A DNA stretch of 64,000 bases, from positions 62,001 through 126,000 of the forward strand of contig JADGEQ010000011.1 of the NCBI GenBank assembly GCA_016744295.1. The letters are read 5' to 3'. Shown here piece by piece: positions 1 to 9,424 of this stretch. Position 1 is the first letter of the stretch, and every line of letters starts with the position of its first letter. This DNA comes from Desulfobacteraceae bacterium. GTDB lineage: Bacteria; Desulfobacterota; Desulfobacteria; Desulfobacterales; Desulfobacteraceae. The notes under the pieces are model-generated. The model did no database searches, was not told the origin of the DNA, and saw nothing but the letters and a program-made list of their open reading frames with translations. A program made the position numbers and the translations under genes.

Positions 1-1
1 G

Positions 2-2842
2 GTGAACGAGTACAAGGGACTGAACCTCTCCTGTCCCCCCAGGATTACCGGGGTATCTTCGGTTGAACAGGCCCTGTTGCTTTTGAAAGAAAACCAATTT
101 GACCTGGTTTTTATGGTCCCCCATCTGGACGGGATGGCCCCCCTGCACCTGGGCCGCAAAATCAAAGAAATCTGTCCTGATATTCCGGTTATCCTTCTTT
201 TGCCCGGTGCCCGGGGGATCCTGTCTGAATTAAAACAGCAGAAAATTGAAGGTATTGACTGGACCTTTACCTGGTCCGGCAACACGGACTTGCTGCCGGC
301 CATGGTAAAACTCACCGAAGACCGCCTCAACGCCCGCCACGATACCCGTTTGGCCAATGTCCGGGTGATCATACTGGTTGAGGACTCACCCGAATATGCA
401 GGGTGTTTGCTGCCCATGATCTACAGGGAAATCCTTTCCCAGACCCAGTCTATTATTGAAACCGGATGCAACGACAACCTCAAACTTGCGGCCATGGGCA
501 CAAGGCCCAAGGTTTTGCTGGCAACCACCTATGAAGAAGCCATGACCCTCTATGACCAATACGGTTCCCATCTGCTCTGCGTCATCTCGGATACCCGGCT
601 TCCCAGAGCAGACAAAGCGGATGCCGGGGCTGGTATTTCCATTCTGTCGAAAATCCGAAGGGATATCCCTGAAATTCCGTTGCTGCTGATGAGTACTGAA
701 ACAAAAAATGGGGAAAAAGCCCGGCAGATACCCGCGGTGTTCCTGGATAAAAATGTCTTGGACCTAAACCAGGAACTTGGTCATTTTTTCCGGAATCACC
801 TGGGATTTGGTGATTTTGTGTTCTGCACCCAGGAGGGCTGTCAGATTGACCGGGCATCCAACCTCAAGGCACTTGAAAAAAAACTGGCCGCCATCCCGGA
901 TGAATCGGTCCTCTTCCATGCCGATAGAAACCATTTTTCAACCTGGCTCATGGCCCGGTGTGAAATTGGAGCCGGGCTTCAGGTCAGGGCGGTAAAAGCC
1001 GCTGATTTCAATACCATTGACGGGCTGCGCTGCCACATTCTCAACCAGATCCGTGACCTCAGAACCCAAAATCACAAAGGCCTCACCCTCCAATTTGATT
1101 CCGATCTGTTTGATGCCGAGATCATGGGGTTTGCAAAGATCGGCCAGGGCTCCATGGGCGGCAAGGCCAGGGGCCTGGCTTTTATGGCGGACCTGTTGAA
1201 CCGCCACCCTGAGATCCGGGACCGCTGCCCTAAAACAAAGATTCAAATTCCGAAAACCCTGGTGCTTTGCACGGATATTTTTGATGACTTTGTGGCGGAC
1301 AACCAGCTTAAGGCCGTCGCCCAAAAAGGGCTCCCGGTGGAAGCGGTGGTCCAGAAATTTATAGACGCCCCCTTGCCCGGCCACCTGACCCAAAAACTTA
1401 AAATTTTCCTTGATCAGGTAAGGGTGCCCCTGGCCGTGAGATCCTCAAGCCAGTTGGAAGATGACCGGTTTGCGCCCTATGCCGGGCTATACAAAACCTA
1501 TAAGATTCCCAATAATCATGATGATCCGGCTGTCCGGCTGGACCATCTGGTTACCGCGGTAAAGCTGGTCTACGCCTCTACCTATTACAAACATGCCCGC
1601 ACCTTTTGCAAAAACACCTCCGCTTTGCCCCTTTACGACACCATGGCCGTTATGATCCAGGAACTTGCGGGCAGCCCCTACGGAGATTATTTTTATCCGG
1701 GTATCTCCGGGACGGCCCAATCTGCCAATTTTTATCCGTTTTCACACATGACGGCTGAAGACGGGGTGGTCCATATGGCGTTGGGGCTGGGAAAAACGGT
1801 TTCCGAAGGGGGAAAAAGCTTTCGGTTCTGTCCCCGGTATCCCAAGATCACGCCCCATCTGTCAACGGCCAAAGATTTTTTAACCCACACCCAGGACAGT
1901 TTCTATGCCCTAAAGATGAAAGGATACCCAGAGGGACTTCATTTTTCCACCCTGTCCAACCTGGAACATCGGCAGCTTGCGGATGCCCTGGAAGAGCCTC
2001 CGGTAAAGGCGTTTGCCAGTACCTATGTTGCCGGAGAAGACAGGATACGGGATAGCTGGTATTGTCCGGGGCCCAAGGTACTTACCTTTGCCCGGGTATT
2101 GAAATATGATGACCCGCCCCTGGCAGGGGTGATCAACGACCTTTTGTCCCTTGGGAAAGAGGGGATGGGGGCCGTGGAAATTGAATTTGCAGTCAACCTG
2201 CCGGACCAAAAGGATGGTTCCTGGGAGTTTTTCATCCTCCAGGCCCGACCCATGACCTCTCCCGGGGACCAGAGCCGAGGGGCCATTTCCCAGGACGATC
2301 AGGATCACGCGCTCTGTGTGTCATCCATGGCCCTGGGCCACGGCACCGTTGACACCATCCAGGATATTGTTTATGTGAGGCCCGGCAGGTTTAAAGGGGA
2401 CAAAACCCGGATAATGGCCCGGGAGATCAGCCGGATCAACAAGCAACTTATTCGGGAAAACAAACCCTTTCTCCTGGCAGGACCGGGACGGTGGGGAAGT
2501 TCGGATCACTGGCTGGGTATCCCCGTCAACTGGCCTGATATCGCAGGTGTCGGCGCCATTGTGGAAATAAGAAACACGGCCATCCACGCAGACCCGTCCA
2601 GGGGCTCTCATTTTTATCATAATATTACCGCAATGGGAATTCCCTATATCACGGTCAATGAAACCTCCAGCCCCGGCGGGGACCGGTTCAGCTTCCAGGA
2701 ATTGGCCGGGGTAGAGGTGGATCATGGAACCGAATTTATCGGCCACCTGCGCCTGAATTCTCATTTACGTATTAAAATCGACGGAAAACATTCCCGGTGC
2801 GTCATACTGGGGAGTCAAACAGCCAATACAATTGCAGCCTAG
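2..2842 (+). CDS. PEP/pyruvate-binding (PPDK-type) protein with receiver-like N-terminus, 5' partial
   Basis: The first in-frame start-like codon is a GTG at base 2. Residue 1 already lies inside a receiver-like fold whose first strand is missing, so the gene almost certainly begins upstream of the window. Residues 1-110 resemble a degenerate receiver lacking the phospho-acceptor Asp. Residues 120-265 form a second receiver that keeps an acidic patch (LVEDS), an Asp (VISDTRLPR) and a Lys (FLDKN). From about residue 382 comes a pyruvate-phosphate-dikinase N-terminal domain (IGQGSMGGKARG, then VRSSSQLED and the closing QARPM). The His phospho-carrier and PEP-binding C-terminal domains of true PPDK/PEP synthase are absent; instead there is a C-terminal block with PGRWGSSDHW. 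It is probably a signalling or regulatory ATP-grasp protein rather than a complete PEP synthase. The real substrate is unknown. gdhA follows 47 bases downstream. Confidence 0.75.
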   Translation: MNEYKGLNLSCPPRITGVSSVEQALLLLKENQFDLVFMVPHLDGMAPLHLGRKIKEICPDIPVILLLPGARGILSELKQQKIEGIDWTFTWSGNTDLLPAMVKLTEDRLNARHDTRLANVRVIILVEDSPEYAGCLLPMIYREILSQTQSIIETGCNDNLKLAAMGTRPKVLLATTYEEAMTLYDQYGSHLLCVISDTRLPRADKADAGAGISILSKIRRDIPEIPLLLMSTETKNGEKARQIPAVFLDKNVLDLNQELGHFFRNHLGFGDFVFCTQEGCQIDRASNLKALEKKLAAIPDESVLFHADRNHFSTWLMARCEIGAGLQVRAVKAADFNTIDGLRCHILNQIRDLRTQNHKGLTLQFDSDLFDAEIMGFAKIGQGSMGGKARGLAFMADLLNRHPEIRDRCPKTKIQIPKTLVLCTDIFDDFVADNQLKAVAQKGLPVEAVVQKFIDAPLPGHLTQKLKIFLDQVRVPLAVRSSSQLEDDRFAPYAGLYKTYKIPNNHDDPAVRLDHLVTAVKLVYASTYYKHARTFCKNTSALPLYDTMAVMIQELAGSPYGDYFYPGISGTAQSANFYPFSHMTAEDGVVHMALGLGKTVSEGGKSFRFCPRYPKITPHLSTAKDFLTHTQDSFYALKMKGYPEGLHFSTLSNLEHRQLADALEEPPVKAFASTYVAGEDRIRDSWYCPGPKVLTFARVLKYDDPPLAGVINDLLSLGKEGMGAVEIEFAVNLPDQKDGSWEFFILQARPMTSPGDQSRGAISQDDQDHALCVSSMALGHGTVDTIQDIVYVRPGRFKGDKTRIMAREISRINKQLIRENKPFLLAGPGRWGSSDHWLGIPVNWPDIAGVGAIVEIRNTAIHADPSRGSHFYHNITAMGIPYITVNETSSPGGDRFSFQELAGVEVDHGTEFIGHLRLNSHLRIKIDGKHSRCVILGSQTANTIAA

Positions 2843-2889
2843 AGCAAGTTCACTCTCACTATTTTACCATTATTAAGAAAGGCAATGAA

Positions 2890-4239
2890 ATGTCAGAAGA
2901 ATTACAGCGAATCATTGACAAGGATCCGGAACAAAAAGAATTTCACCAGGCCGTCCAGGAGGTTATAGAAACGGTACAGCCGGTTCTTGACCGCCATCCC
3001 GAATACCGCCAGGCCAGAATACTTGAGCGCCTCGCTGAACCCGAGCGGGTCATCATGTTCAGGGTGCCCTGGATGGATGATACCGGAGGGGTGCAGGTGA
3101 ACCGGGGATTCAGAATTCAAATGAATTCTGCCATAGGACCCTACAAGGGAGGGCTGCGGTTCCACCCTTCGGTCAACCTGAGTATCCTCAAGTTTTTGGC
3201 ATTTGAGCAGGTCTTTAAAAATGCCCTGACCACCCTGCCCATGGGGGGCGGTAAAGGGGGCTCCGATTTTGATCCCAAGGGCAAATCCGACAATGAAGTC
3301 ATGCGGTTCTGCCAGGCCTTTATGTCGGAACTTTACCGCCATATCGGTCCCAACACAGATGTTCCTGCAGGAGATATCGGCGTCGGTGGCCGGGAAATAG
3401 GATATATGTTCGGGATGTACAAAAAAGTGACCAATCAATTTGCCAGCGTCCTGACCGGCAAGGGCCTTAGCTGGGGCGGCAGCCTGATCCGGCCTGAAGC
3501 AACCGGTTACGGCTGTGTCTATTTTGCCGCTGAGATGCTGGCCACCCGAAAGGACTCCCTAGCGGGGAAAACCTGCCTGGTTTCCGGGTCTGGAAATGTG
3601 GCCCAGTACACAGTGGAAAAAATTTTAGATCTAAAGGGAAAGGCCGTGACCCTATCGGATTCATCCGGTTTCATCTATGACAAAAAGGGCATTGACAGGG
3701 AAAAACTGGCCTGGGTGATGACGCTTAAAAATATCAAACGGGGCAGGATTGATGCATATGTAGAAAAATATCCGGAAGCGGTTTACACAGAAATTGACCC
3801 CTCCCTTGATCACAATCCCCTCTGGGACATAAAGGCGGACTGCGCCTTCCCAAGCGCCACCCAGAACGAAATCAATGGAAAAGACGGGGCCAACCTGATC
3901 CAGAACGGGGTATTTGTTGTGGCAGAAGGCGCCAACATGCCTTCAACCCCCCAGGCTGTGGATCTTTTTCTGGAAAAAAAGATTCTCTATGCACCGGGCA
4001 AGGCCGCCAATGCGGGAGGCGTCGCCGTATCCGGCCTTGAAATGTCCCAGAACGCCATGCGTATCGCCTGGACCCGGGAAGAGGTGGACAACCGGCTCAA
4101 ACAGATCATGAAAAGTATCCACACCTCCTGTGTGGATGCATCGGCCGAGTACGGACACCCGGGCAATTACGTTGTCGGGGCCAATATTGCTGGCTTTGTC
4201 AAGGTTGTTGACGCCATGCTCGACCAGGGACTTGTATAA
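2890..4239 (+). CDS. gdhA: Glutamate dehydrogenase, small hexameric type
   Basis: Catalyses reversible reductive amination of 2-oxoglutarate with ammonium to glutamate in the cytoplasm; this 449-aa class is usually NADP-dependent and biosynthetic. Visible motifs are the substrate-binding GPYKGGLRFHPSV, the catalytic-lysine segment LPMGGGKGGSDFDPKGKS, PAGDIGVGGREIGYM, and the Rossmann segment VSGSGNVAQY. The ATG at 2890 is chosen over an in-frame start at 2797, which lies inside the preceding gene, because it follows AAGAAAGGCA and gives the usual family length and N-terminus. The gene lies 47 bases after the PEP/pyruvate-binding gene and is followed by a strong hairpin and a LuxR-type regulator. 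A second, unrelated glutamate dehydrogenase lies about 1.1 kb downstream. Confidence 0.95.
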   Translation: MSEELQRIIDKDPEQKEFHQAVQEVIETVQPVLDRHPEYRQARILERLAEPERVIMFRVPWMDDTGGVQVNRGFRIQMNSAIGPYKGGLRFHPSVNLSILKFLAFEQVFKNALTTLPMGGGKGGSDFDPKGKSDNEVMRFCQAFMSELYRHIGPNTDVPAGDIGVGGREIGYMFGMYKKVTNQFASVLTGKGLSWGGSLIRPEATGYGCVYFAAEMLATRKDSLAGKTCLVSGSGNVAQYTVEKILDLKGKAVTLSDSSGFIYDKKGIDREKLAWVMTLKNIKRGRIDAYVEKYPEAVYTEIDPSLDHNPLWDIKADCAFPSATQNEINGKDGANLIQNGVFVVAEGANMPSTPQAVDLFLEKKILYAPGKAANAGGVAVSGLEMSQNAMRIAWTREEVDNRLKQIMKSIHTSCVDASAEYGHPGNYVVGANIAGFVKVVDAMLDQGLV

Positions 4240-4288
4240 GCGGGTAAATCCTGGTATAGAATTCTCCGGGTTTTAACCGCATAATCAC

Positions 4289-4321
4289 CCCCTTTTTCCG
4301 CACCCGCTGCGGAAAAAGGGG
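4289..4321 (+). terminator. 13-bp perfect hairpin after gdhA
   Basis: Arms CCCCTTTTTCCGC (4289-4301) and GCGGAAAAAGGGG (4309-4321) pair perfectly around a 7-nt loop, 49 bases after the gdhA stop and 12 bases before the LuxR-type gene. There is no clean U-tract after the 3' arm, so it may be a partial terminator or an mRNA-stabilising hairpin that separates gdhA expression from the downstream regulator. Confidence 0.55.
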
Positions 4322-4333
4322 TAAAAAGAGAAC

Positions 4334-5305
4334 ATGATTGATACCAATACCACAGGGCAGGTCAGTCCAGGGCAACCGGATATAGAAAAGATTCTGGAGC
4401 GGAACCGGGAACTGGAAAAAATGGAACATGAGCACAGGCTCATGGAAGTCACCCTTAAAAACCAGGCCCGTGACCTCAAGGAACGAATCAAGGAGATCAA
4501 CTGCCTTTACGGTATTTCAAAGATTCTGGAGCAGACCGGACTCTCCCTTGAAACCACCTTTCAGCAAGTGGTGGAGCTGATACCCGATTCCTGGCAATTT
4601 CCAGAAATCACCTGTGCCCAGCTTCTCCTCAATGACCATAGTTTTCGGACCCACAACTACAAAAATACCTTTTGGAAGCAGCAGACCGAGGTGGTGGCCT
4701 ATGGGGAGTCCATTGGTGTCTTGACGGTATGTTATCTGGAAAACCGTCCCGAAGAGGAAGAAGGCCCTTTCTTAAAAGAAGAGCGGTCCCTTCTCAATGC
4801 CATTGCCGAGTTACTTGGCAGGACCAGTGAACGTAAACAGGCCGAAAAAGACTTGAGTGAAAGCAAACAAAAACTCAAGGCACAAAATCTCTTGTTAAAG
4901 GAGAAGAACATTGCCTTAAGGGAGGTGATGAATCAGATTATCGAAGAAAAAGAGAGCCTTGAAACAAAGGTAATGGCCAATGTGGACAACCTTTTGCTTC
5001 CCCTGATCAGGAGAATGGACAACAGAGGCTCCGGGATAGAACGAGAATATCTGATTCTGCTGGAAGAAAATATTAAACAACTAACCTCATCCTTTGGTAC
5101 CCGGATATCCCAGCCCAGCCATCGACTCACCCCCAGGGAAAACGAGATCTGCACAATGATCCGGGGGGGCTTGAGCTCCAAGGAAATTGCCAAATTGCTG
5201 AATCTTTCCTACCGAAGCATTGAGACCTATCGGAATCACATCCGCAAAAAATTGGGGATCACCAATAAAAAAATTAATCTGGTCAGTTATCTGGCAAATA
5301 TATAG
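4334..5305 (+). CDS. GAF-like/coiled-coil/LuxR-type transcriptional regulator
   Basis: A 323-aa one-component regulator. Residues 12-50 are a Glu/Lys-rich coiled coil. Residues 51-165 form the GAF-like sensory domain common in Desulfobacterota kinases (RIKEINCLYGISKILEQ ... EITCAQ ... GVLTVCYLENRP). Residues 165-215 are another coiled coil, and residues 264-320 a LuxR/GerE helix-turn-helix (LTPRENEIC, KEIAKLLNLSYRSIETYRNH). There is no receiver or kinase domain. The ligand is unknown. It sits between two glutamate dehydrogenase genes in the same direction, so it most likely controls one or both of them; this is inference from position. Confidence 0.85.
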   Translation: MIDTNTTGQVSPGQPDIEKILERNRELEKMEHEHRLMEVTLKNQARDLKERIKEINCLYGISKILEQTGLSLETTFQQVVELIPDSWQFPEITCAQLLLNDHSFRTHNYKNTFWKQQTEVVAYGESIGVLTVCYLENRPEEEEGPFLKEERSLLNAIAELLGRTSERKQAEKDLSESKQKLKAQNLLLKEKNIALREVMNQIIEEKESLETKVMANVDNLLLPLIRRMDNRGSGIEREYLILLEENIKQLTSSFGTRISQPSHRLTPRENEICTMIRGGLSSKEIAKLLNLSYRSIETYRNHIRKKLGITNKKINLVSYLANI

Positions 5306-5316
5306 ACGCTGAAAAG

Positions 5317-5333
5317 GGGCCGCCATTCGGCCC
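5317..5333 (+). promoter_or_regulatory. GC-rich hairpin in leader of the NAD-GDH gene
   Basis: GGGCCG and CGGCCC pair around a 5-nt loop in the 62-base gap between the LuxR-type regulator and the large glutamate dehydrogenase. No U-tract follows, so it is either a weak terminator or a leader structure. Confidence 0.3.
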
Positions 5334-5367
5334 AGGCAGAAGCGACTATGGATGGAGGATATTCCCT

Positions 5368-8300
5368 GTGAAAACCCGCTTTACAGACGCTGTTTCCCAC
5401 CCCCACATCATTGACAAGGCAGAAAGCGTAAACCTGGATATCAGGGTGCTTTACAAGGCCGTTATTGATCTTTCCGCCGAAGGCCTGGTCACGGCAAATT
5501 GCATCAACATGGCCGCCGGAATTCTGCTCAACGACCTGGGACTGCCCAATTATTTTTTTGAAAATATCACCAAAGCTTCGCTGACACATCTTTTGGCCTC
5601 CATTGCCTCAAGCATCGCAGTTCAGGACAATAGGGTGATCCTGGTGGGCCGGGTGGCCCACATCGACTTTGATCTGGCCCACGGCAACGATGTCCAGCGG
5701 GTGCGGATTGCCACCCGGGAAACCCGGGACAGCATGGAAAACGTGATTGAGAGCCTGATTTCCGGCCACAGACGGGAGTATTATTACGGTAAAGAAAACG
5801 GGTACTACACCTATATTATCCGTCCGGAAACCGTGAATGATTATACGAATAATGAGTTTAAAAGCTCCAGGTTCCTCTTTAACCTGGCCGGAGATTACAC
5901 GGTCACCCCGGAACCCACCCGCCGGCGGTATGAAAAATTTTTGACCGATGCCAAGGCTTCGGTCACCCCGTTGATAGAAAGTTTTAACCTGCCGGTGACA
6001 GGGGAAACCCGTTTTATGTTCAACTCGGATTTTGCCTCACCCCAGATTCCCATCTTCAGGCAATTGTTCAAAGACCACGGCCTCACGCTGATGCGGGCCT
6101 ATTGGGAGCCATATTGGGATGGGGCATCCATTCCCTCGTCCATCTGTTCCCTCTATATCCAGGGAGAAGTTTCAAGAACCCGGGAAGCGCAGATCATTGA
6201 TGACATTCGGGCCTTCCTGGCCTTTAGTGTCAACCCGGTCACACAACTTTATGTACAGGGAAAACTCACGTTTAAAGAGATGCTCTTTGCCGGCAATGCC
6301 ATGGACTTTACCCGCATGTTCATATTTGCCGAAGGTGAAGATGCAATTGATAGAAAAATCATGTCAAGGCTCGGGTGCCGTGCCTATGAAGAGGTATTTG
6401 CCCAGAGGGTCCACAACGCCAATCGGGCCGCCTTTGATATGGAGACAATCCGGTCAACGGCCATGGCCCATCCAGACCTGCTTAAATTTTTATACACGCT
6501 GTTTGAACATCGGTTTGATCCGGCCCTGGCCTCCCTTTCCCCGGCCCCGGATCCCGGGGAAAGGCTAAACGAATTTAAACGGCTTCTGGACACCCGGTTC
6601 ATGGATTTTGAGCTGGGCAGACAACTTTTTCTTTTCATGGCAAAGCTGGTCTATTCCACCTTGAAAACCAATTTCTACCGGCCGGAGAAGCGTTCTTTTG
6701 GTTTTAGGCTGGACAGCAAAATTTTAGATCCTCTGGTATTTCGGGGGCCCGTATTTGGCATCTTTTTTGTCAACGGCCACTATGCCTGCGCCACCCATAT
6801 GAGGGCAGGCAACATCTCACGCGGGGGGGTGCGGCTGTTGAAAATCACGCCTGCCAACCATGTCGGCAAACTGGACAATGCCGTACTTCTCAATTATGCC
6901 CTGGGTCCTAAGGCCCAACGGCTCAAACACAAGGAGATCTGTGAAAACGGTTCAGCCGGAATTATCATTCCCCATGCCGTCTATGGGGAATATGCCAAAG
7001 ACGCCCTGTATGACTTCACTGATGGCATCCTGGATCTCATGCTCTCCCATGATAGCGTCGTGGATTACCATGGCAGACCGGAGATGCTTTTCTTCGGCCC
7101 GGGCCAGGGGACAACAGGATTCATGGATGATCTGGCCCTGAGGGGAAAAGAACGGGGATATCCCCACTGGCGGACCCTGTCCTCGGGCAAGAGTTTCGGC
7201 ATTCCCCACAATACCTACGGTATTCTGGACAATGGAAAGCTGTTCGGCCTTGTGGCCGCAGGTGATGAGGGAATAGACCTGCAGGTTAGCGGCAAATCCC
7301 TTGTCATCACCCATGACATGGAACAAATTCACCAAGAAATAGAAGGAAAAATACAAACCTGGGGCATGGCAGGCACCGGCATCATGGCGGCATTCAGAAC
7401 CCTTATCTCCCACTATCATTTAAAGGAAAAAGACCTCAATCTGGCGATTATCGGCGGACCGAACGGTATGTTGGGTGCAGGCCCGCTCCTGGGGTATCAG
7501 GGCAAAATCTGCCTTGTCATGGATGAAACCGCCCTTGTTTTCGACCCCCAGGGACTGGACAGAACAGAACTTGAGAAAATAGCCTTCATGGGCTGTTTGG
7601 CTTCCGGATCAAGCGCCCAGGATTTTTCAGCTGAAAAACTTTCTCCCCAGGGATTTAAAGTCCCGGGTGGGGAAAAATATCTGACCCTGCCCGACGGGAG
7701 GGTGATTGAGGATGGCGCAGTATTTCTTCGCAATTTTATCTTTGACCCTGCAAACAAACCCTATATCCGTGAGGCCGGGATCCAGGCCTGCATTCCCTGG
7801 GGCGGATTCAAGAACATGGTCACCCATAAAAACGTAATCCCCTTTCTTGAAAATTTCCGGGAACTGAAGTTCATTGTGGAGGGTACCGGCCTCTTTTTTA
7901 ACGATGCGGCAAGACTGTACATTTCCACTGAAACCGGGATCAAGCAGATCAAGGATTCCACCGCAGACAAAGGAGGTGCTTTCTCAAGCGCCATTGGCGA
8001 GGTCCTGACCGGATTGCTCTTGACCGATGCCTATGAAACCCGGCTTTTGAATGATACCAAAGCCCGGTGGAACCTGATCCGGGAAATTCTAACCCGGGTT
8101 GAAGCCTGTTCATCTGCAGAAACCCGGATGCTCATCGGTATTCATAAAAGGCATCCGAATCTTCCCTTGTCCATCCTGTCGGACAAGGCCGGAGAAGATA
8201 TACTGGCCCTCCAGGCCCTCATTAAAGGGCAGCTCAATTCACTCCTGAAAAAAAAGGGGCTTGTCTGGCAGATCATGGAGGCGTATCTGCCTAAGGTGCT

Positions 8301-8526
8301 GATCAAAACGCTGGGTAAAAAACAGATCATGACCCTTTTGAATGCAGATCCCCTGCAGGAGTACCGGGATGCCATCATCACCAAAAAACTGGCATCCCTG
8401 GCATATTACCGATTCGGCCTTGAATGGGATCACTTTCTTGACAGGCTCAATATTGATTTTTTTGCAGCAGTGAACACTGTGTTTGACCCAACTTCGGAAC
8501 CCCTTGAGCAACCGATTGAGCTTTGA
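5368..8526 (+). CDS. NAD-specific glutamate dehydrogenase, large (about 115-kDa) type
   Basis: Oxidative deamination of glutamate to 2-oxoglutarate and ammonium, normally NAD-linked and catabolic. At 1052 aa it matches the GDH2-like 115-kDa class rather than the 180-kDa class. A long N-terminal regulatory region (about 1-430) precedes the catalytic part: ATHMRAGNISRGGVRLL, KHKEICENGSAGIIIPH, the nucleotide-binding GGPNGMLGAG, and the VFDPQGLDRTELEKIA segment seen in GDH2-type enzymes. The GTG at 5368 is preceded by GGAGG at 5354-5358 with good spacing; an ATG at 5348 is out of frame. The gene follows the LuxR-type regulator closely and is probably its target. No in-frame stop or frameshift is seen. 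Confidence 0.9.
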   Translation: MKTRFTDAVSHPHIIDKAESVNLDIRVLYKAVIDLSAEGLVTANCINMAAGILLNDLGLPNYFFENITKASLTHLLASIASSIAVQDNRVILVGRVAHIDFDLAHGNDVQRVRIATRETRDSMENVIESLISGHRREYYYGKENGYYTYIIRPETVNDYTNNEFKSSRFLFNLAGDYTVTPEPTRRRYEKFLTDAKASVTPLIESFNLPVTGETRFMFNSDFASPQIPIFRQLFKDHGLTLMRAYWEPYWDGASIPSSICSLYIQGEVSRTREAQIIDDIRAFLAFSVNPVTQLYVQGKLTFKEMLFAGNAMDFTRMFIFAEGEDAIDRKIMSRLGCRAYEEVFAQRVHNANRAAFDMETIRSTAMAHPDLLKFLYTLFEHRFDPALASLSPAPDPGERLNEFKRLLDTRFMDFELGRQLFLFMAKLVYSTLKTNFYRPEKRSFGFRLDSKILDPLVFRGPVFGIFFVNGHYACATHMRAGNISRGGVRLLKITPANHVGKLDNAVLLNYALGPKAQRLKHKEICENGSAGIIIPHAVYGEYAKDALYDFTDGILDLMLSHDSVVDYHGRPEMLFFGPGQGTTGFMDDLALRGKERGYPHWRTLSSGKSFGIPHNTYGILDNGKLFGLVAAGDEGIDLQVSGKSLVITHDMEQIHQEIEGKIQTWGMAGTGIMAAFRTLISHYHLKEKDLNLAIIGGPNGMLGAGPLLGYQGKICLVMDETALVFDPQGLDRTELEKIAFMGCLASGSSAQDFSAEKLSPQGFKVPGGEKYLTLPDGRVIEDGAVFLRNFIFDPANKPYIREAGIQACIPWGGFKNMVTHKNVIPFLENFRELKFIVEGTGLFFNDAARLYISTETGIKQIKDSTADKGGAFSSAIGEVLTGLLLTDAYETRLLNDTKARWNLIREILTRVEACSSAETRMLIGIHKRHPNLPLSILSDKAGEDILALQALIKGQLNSLLKKKGLVWQIMEAYLPKVLIKTLGKKQIMTLLNADPLQEYRDAIITKKLASLAYYRFGLEWDHFLDRLNIDFFAAVNTVFDPTSEPLEQPIEL

Positions 8527-8780
8527 CTGAACCGCCCATATATTTAGATTGTTCCGCCTTCTTTTGCCGTTGGTTTGCCTCCCGGAAAGGCCATATCCAC
8601 ATTGACCGAGTGAAACGAGGGAACAGGGGCGTACCCCTGCGATCCTCTGCTATTTTTAAAAAATTTTCATCGAAAAAAATATCTTGGATAACCCCATAAC
8701 AGTATTCCCGGGGCCTGTAAACAAATTTTACCCCGGGACAGGCAGGCGGGCAAATATTACAAGGAAACTGCCATTAAATT

Positions 8781-9284
8781 TCATTTCTTCATCGAACACC
8801 TTGATCTGAATTGGGAAGGTGTTGTTCCAAAATGTTTTTTCCATAACCTTCTCAGTTGTTTCCCATCATGGAAACCACATTGGAGGGCTGCGGATTCAAT
8901 TGTATTATTCGGATTTTGGGATAGATTTTTAGCATGTTCAAGAACAATCAGGGTTGCATACTGGTTAATCGTGATCCCTGTGGAATTTTTGAACAGCCGG
9001 GTGAGATTTCTTTCGCTTAAACCAAAGCGGTCTGCCAATGCATCAATCGTATATTTTTTTCCAGGATTGGATATGAGCCAATCCTGTACGCTGTGGACAT
9101 TCGGGTTAAAATGATCCCGGTAATCCAGATAAATACTCTTCTGGTCATGATCACTGTTCCTTCTGATATACACAACCAGTTCTCTGGCTACTTTTGATGT
9201 GACTTGGGGCCCCCAGTTTTCTTCCACAATGGCCAGGGACAAATCAATACCGGATGTAACACCTGCGCTGGTATAAAAGGGCAT
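8781..9284 (-). pseudogene. 5'-truncated AraC/GlxA-type regulator (HTH part only)
   Basis: The 167 residues correspond to the C-terminal half of GlxA-like regulators. Residues 4-40 (TSAGVTSGIDLSLAIVEENW, ARELVVYIRR) are the end of a DJ-1/PfpI-like domain, and residues 65-160 hold the two AraC helix-turn-helix motifs (LADRFGLSERNLTRLFK, AALQCGFHDGKQL). Full-length relatives carry another 150 or so N-terminal residues. Here an in-frame TAG lies about 12 codons upstream of the Met, and the upstream DNA is the promoter region of the divergent flavoprotein gene. The domain has therefore been cut off, not merely mis-started. It is probably a remnant, though a stand-alone DNA-binding protein is possible. 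About 250 bases of sequence without a recognisable gene separate it from the NAD-GDH. Confidence 0.6.
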
Positions 9285-9340
9285 TTTCGGCCAAATAATT
9301 TGAAACTAAAAAAAAGATAACAATTTTTGATTGTTTGTAT

Positions 9341-9357
9341 TCAAATCATTCATTTGA
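9341..9357. promoter_or_regulatory. Operator-like inverted repeat overlapping a -35 box
   Basis: TCAAAT (9341-9346), 5-nt spacer, ATTTGA (9352-9357). The right arm overlaps the -35 hexamer of the flavoprotein promoter, the usual position for a repressor site. The regulator is unknown; the adjacent AraC-type remnant is one candidate. Confidence 0.35.
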
Positions 9358-9382
9358 CAAATTAAATGCTTGTGCATAAATT
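9354..9382 (+). promoter_or_regulatory. Sigma-70-type promoter of the flavoprotein gene
   Basis: A perfect TTGACA at 9354-9359, a 17-base spacer and TAAATT at 9377-9382. Predicted transcription start is near 9389, leaving a short leader before the TAAGGAGA ribosome-binding site and the ATG at 9425. Confidence 0.55.
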
Positions 9383-9424
9383 AACGACGATGAGAAACAA
9401 ATAATTTAAACATAAGGAGATAGT

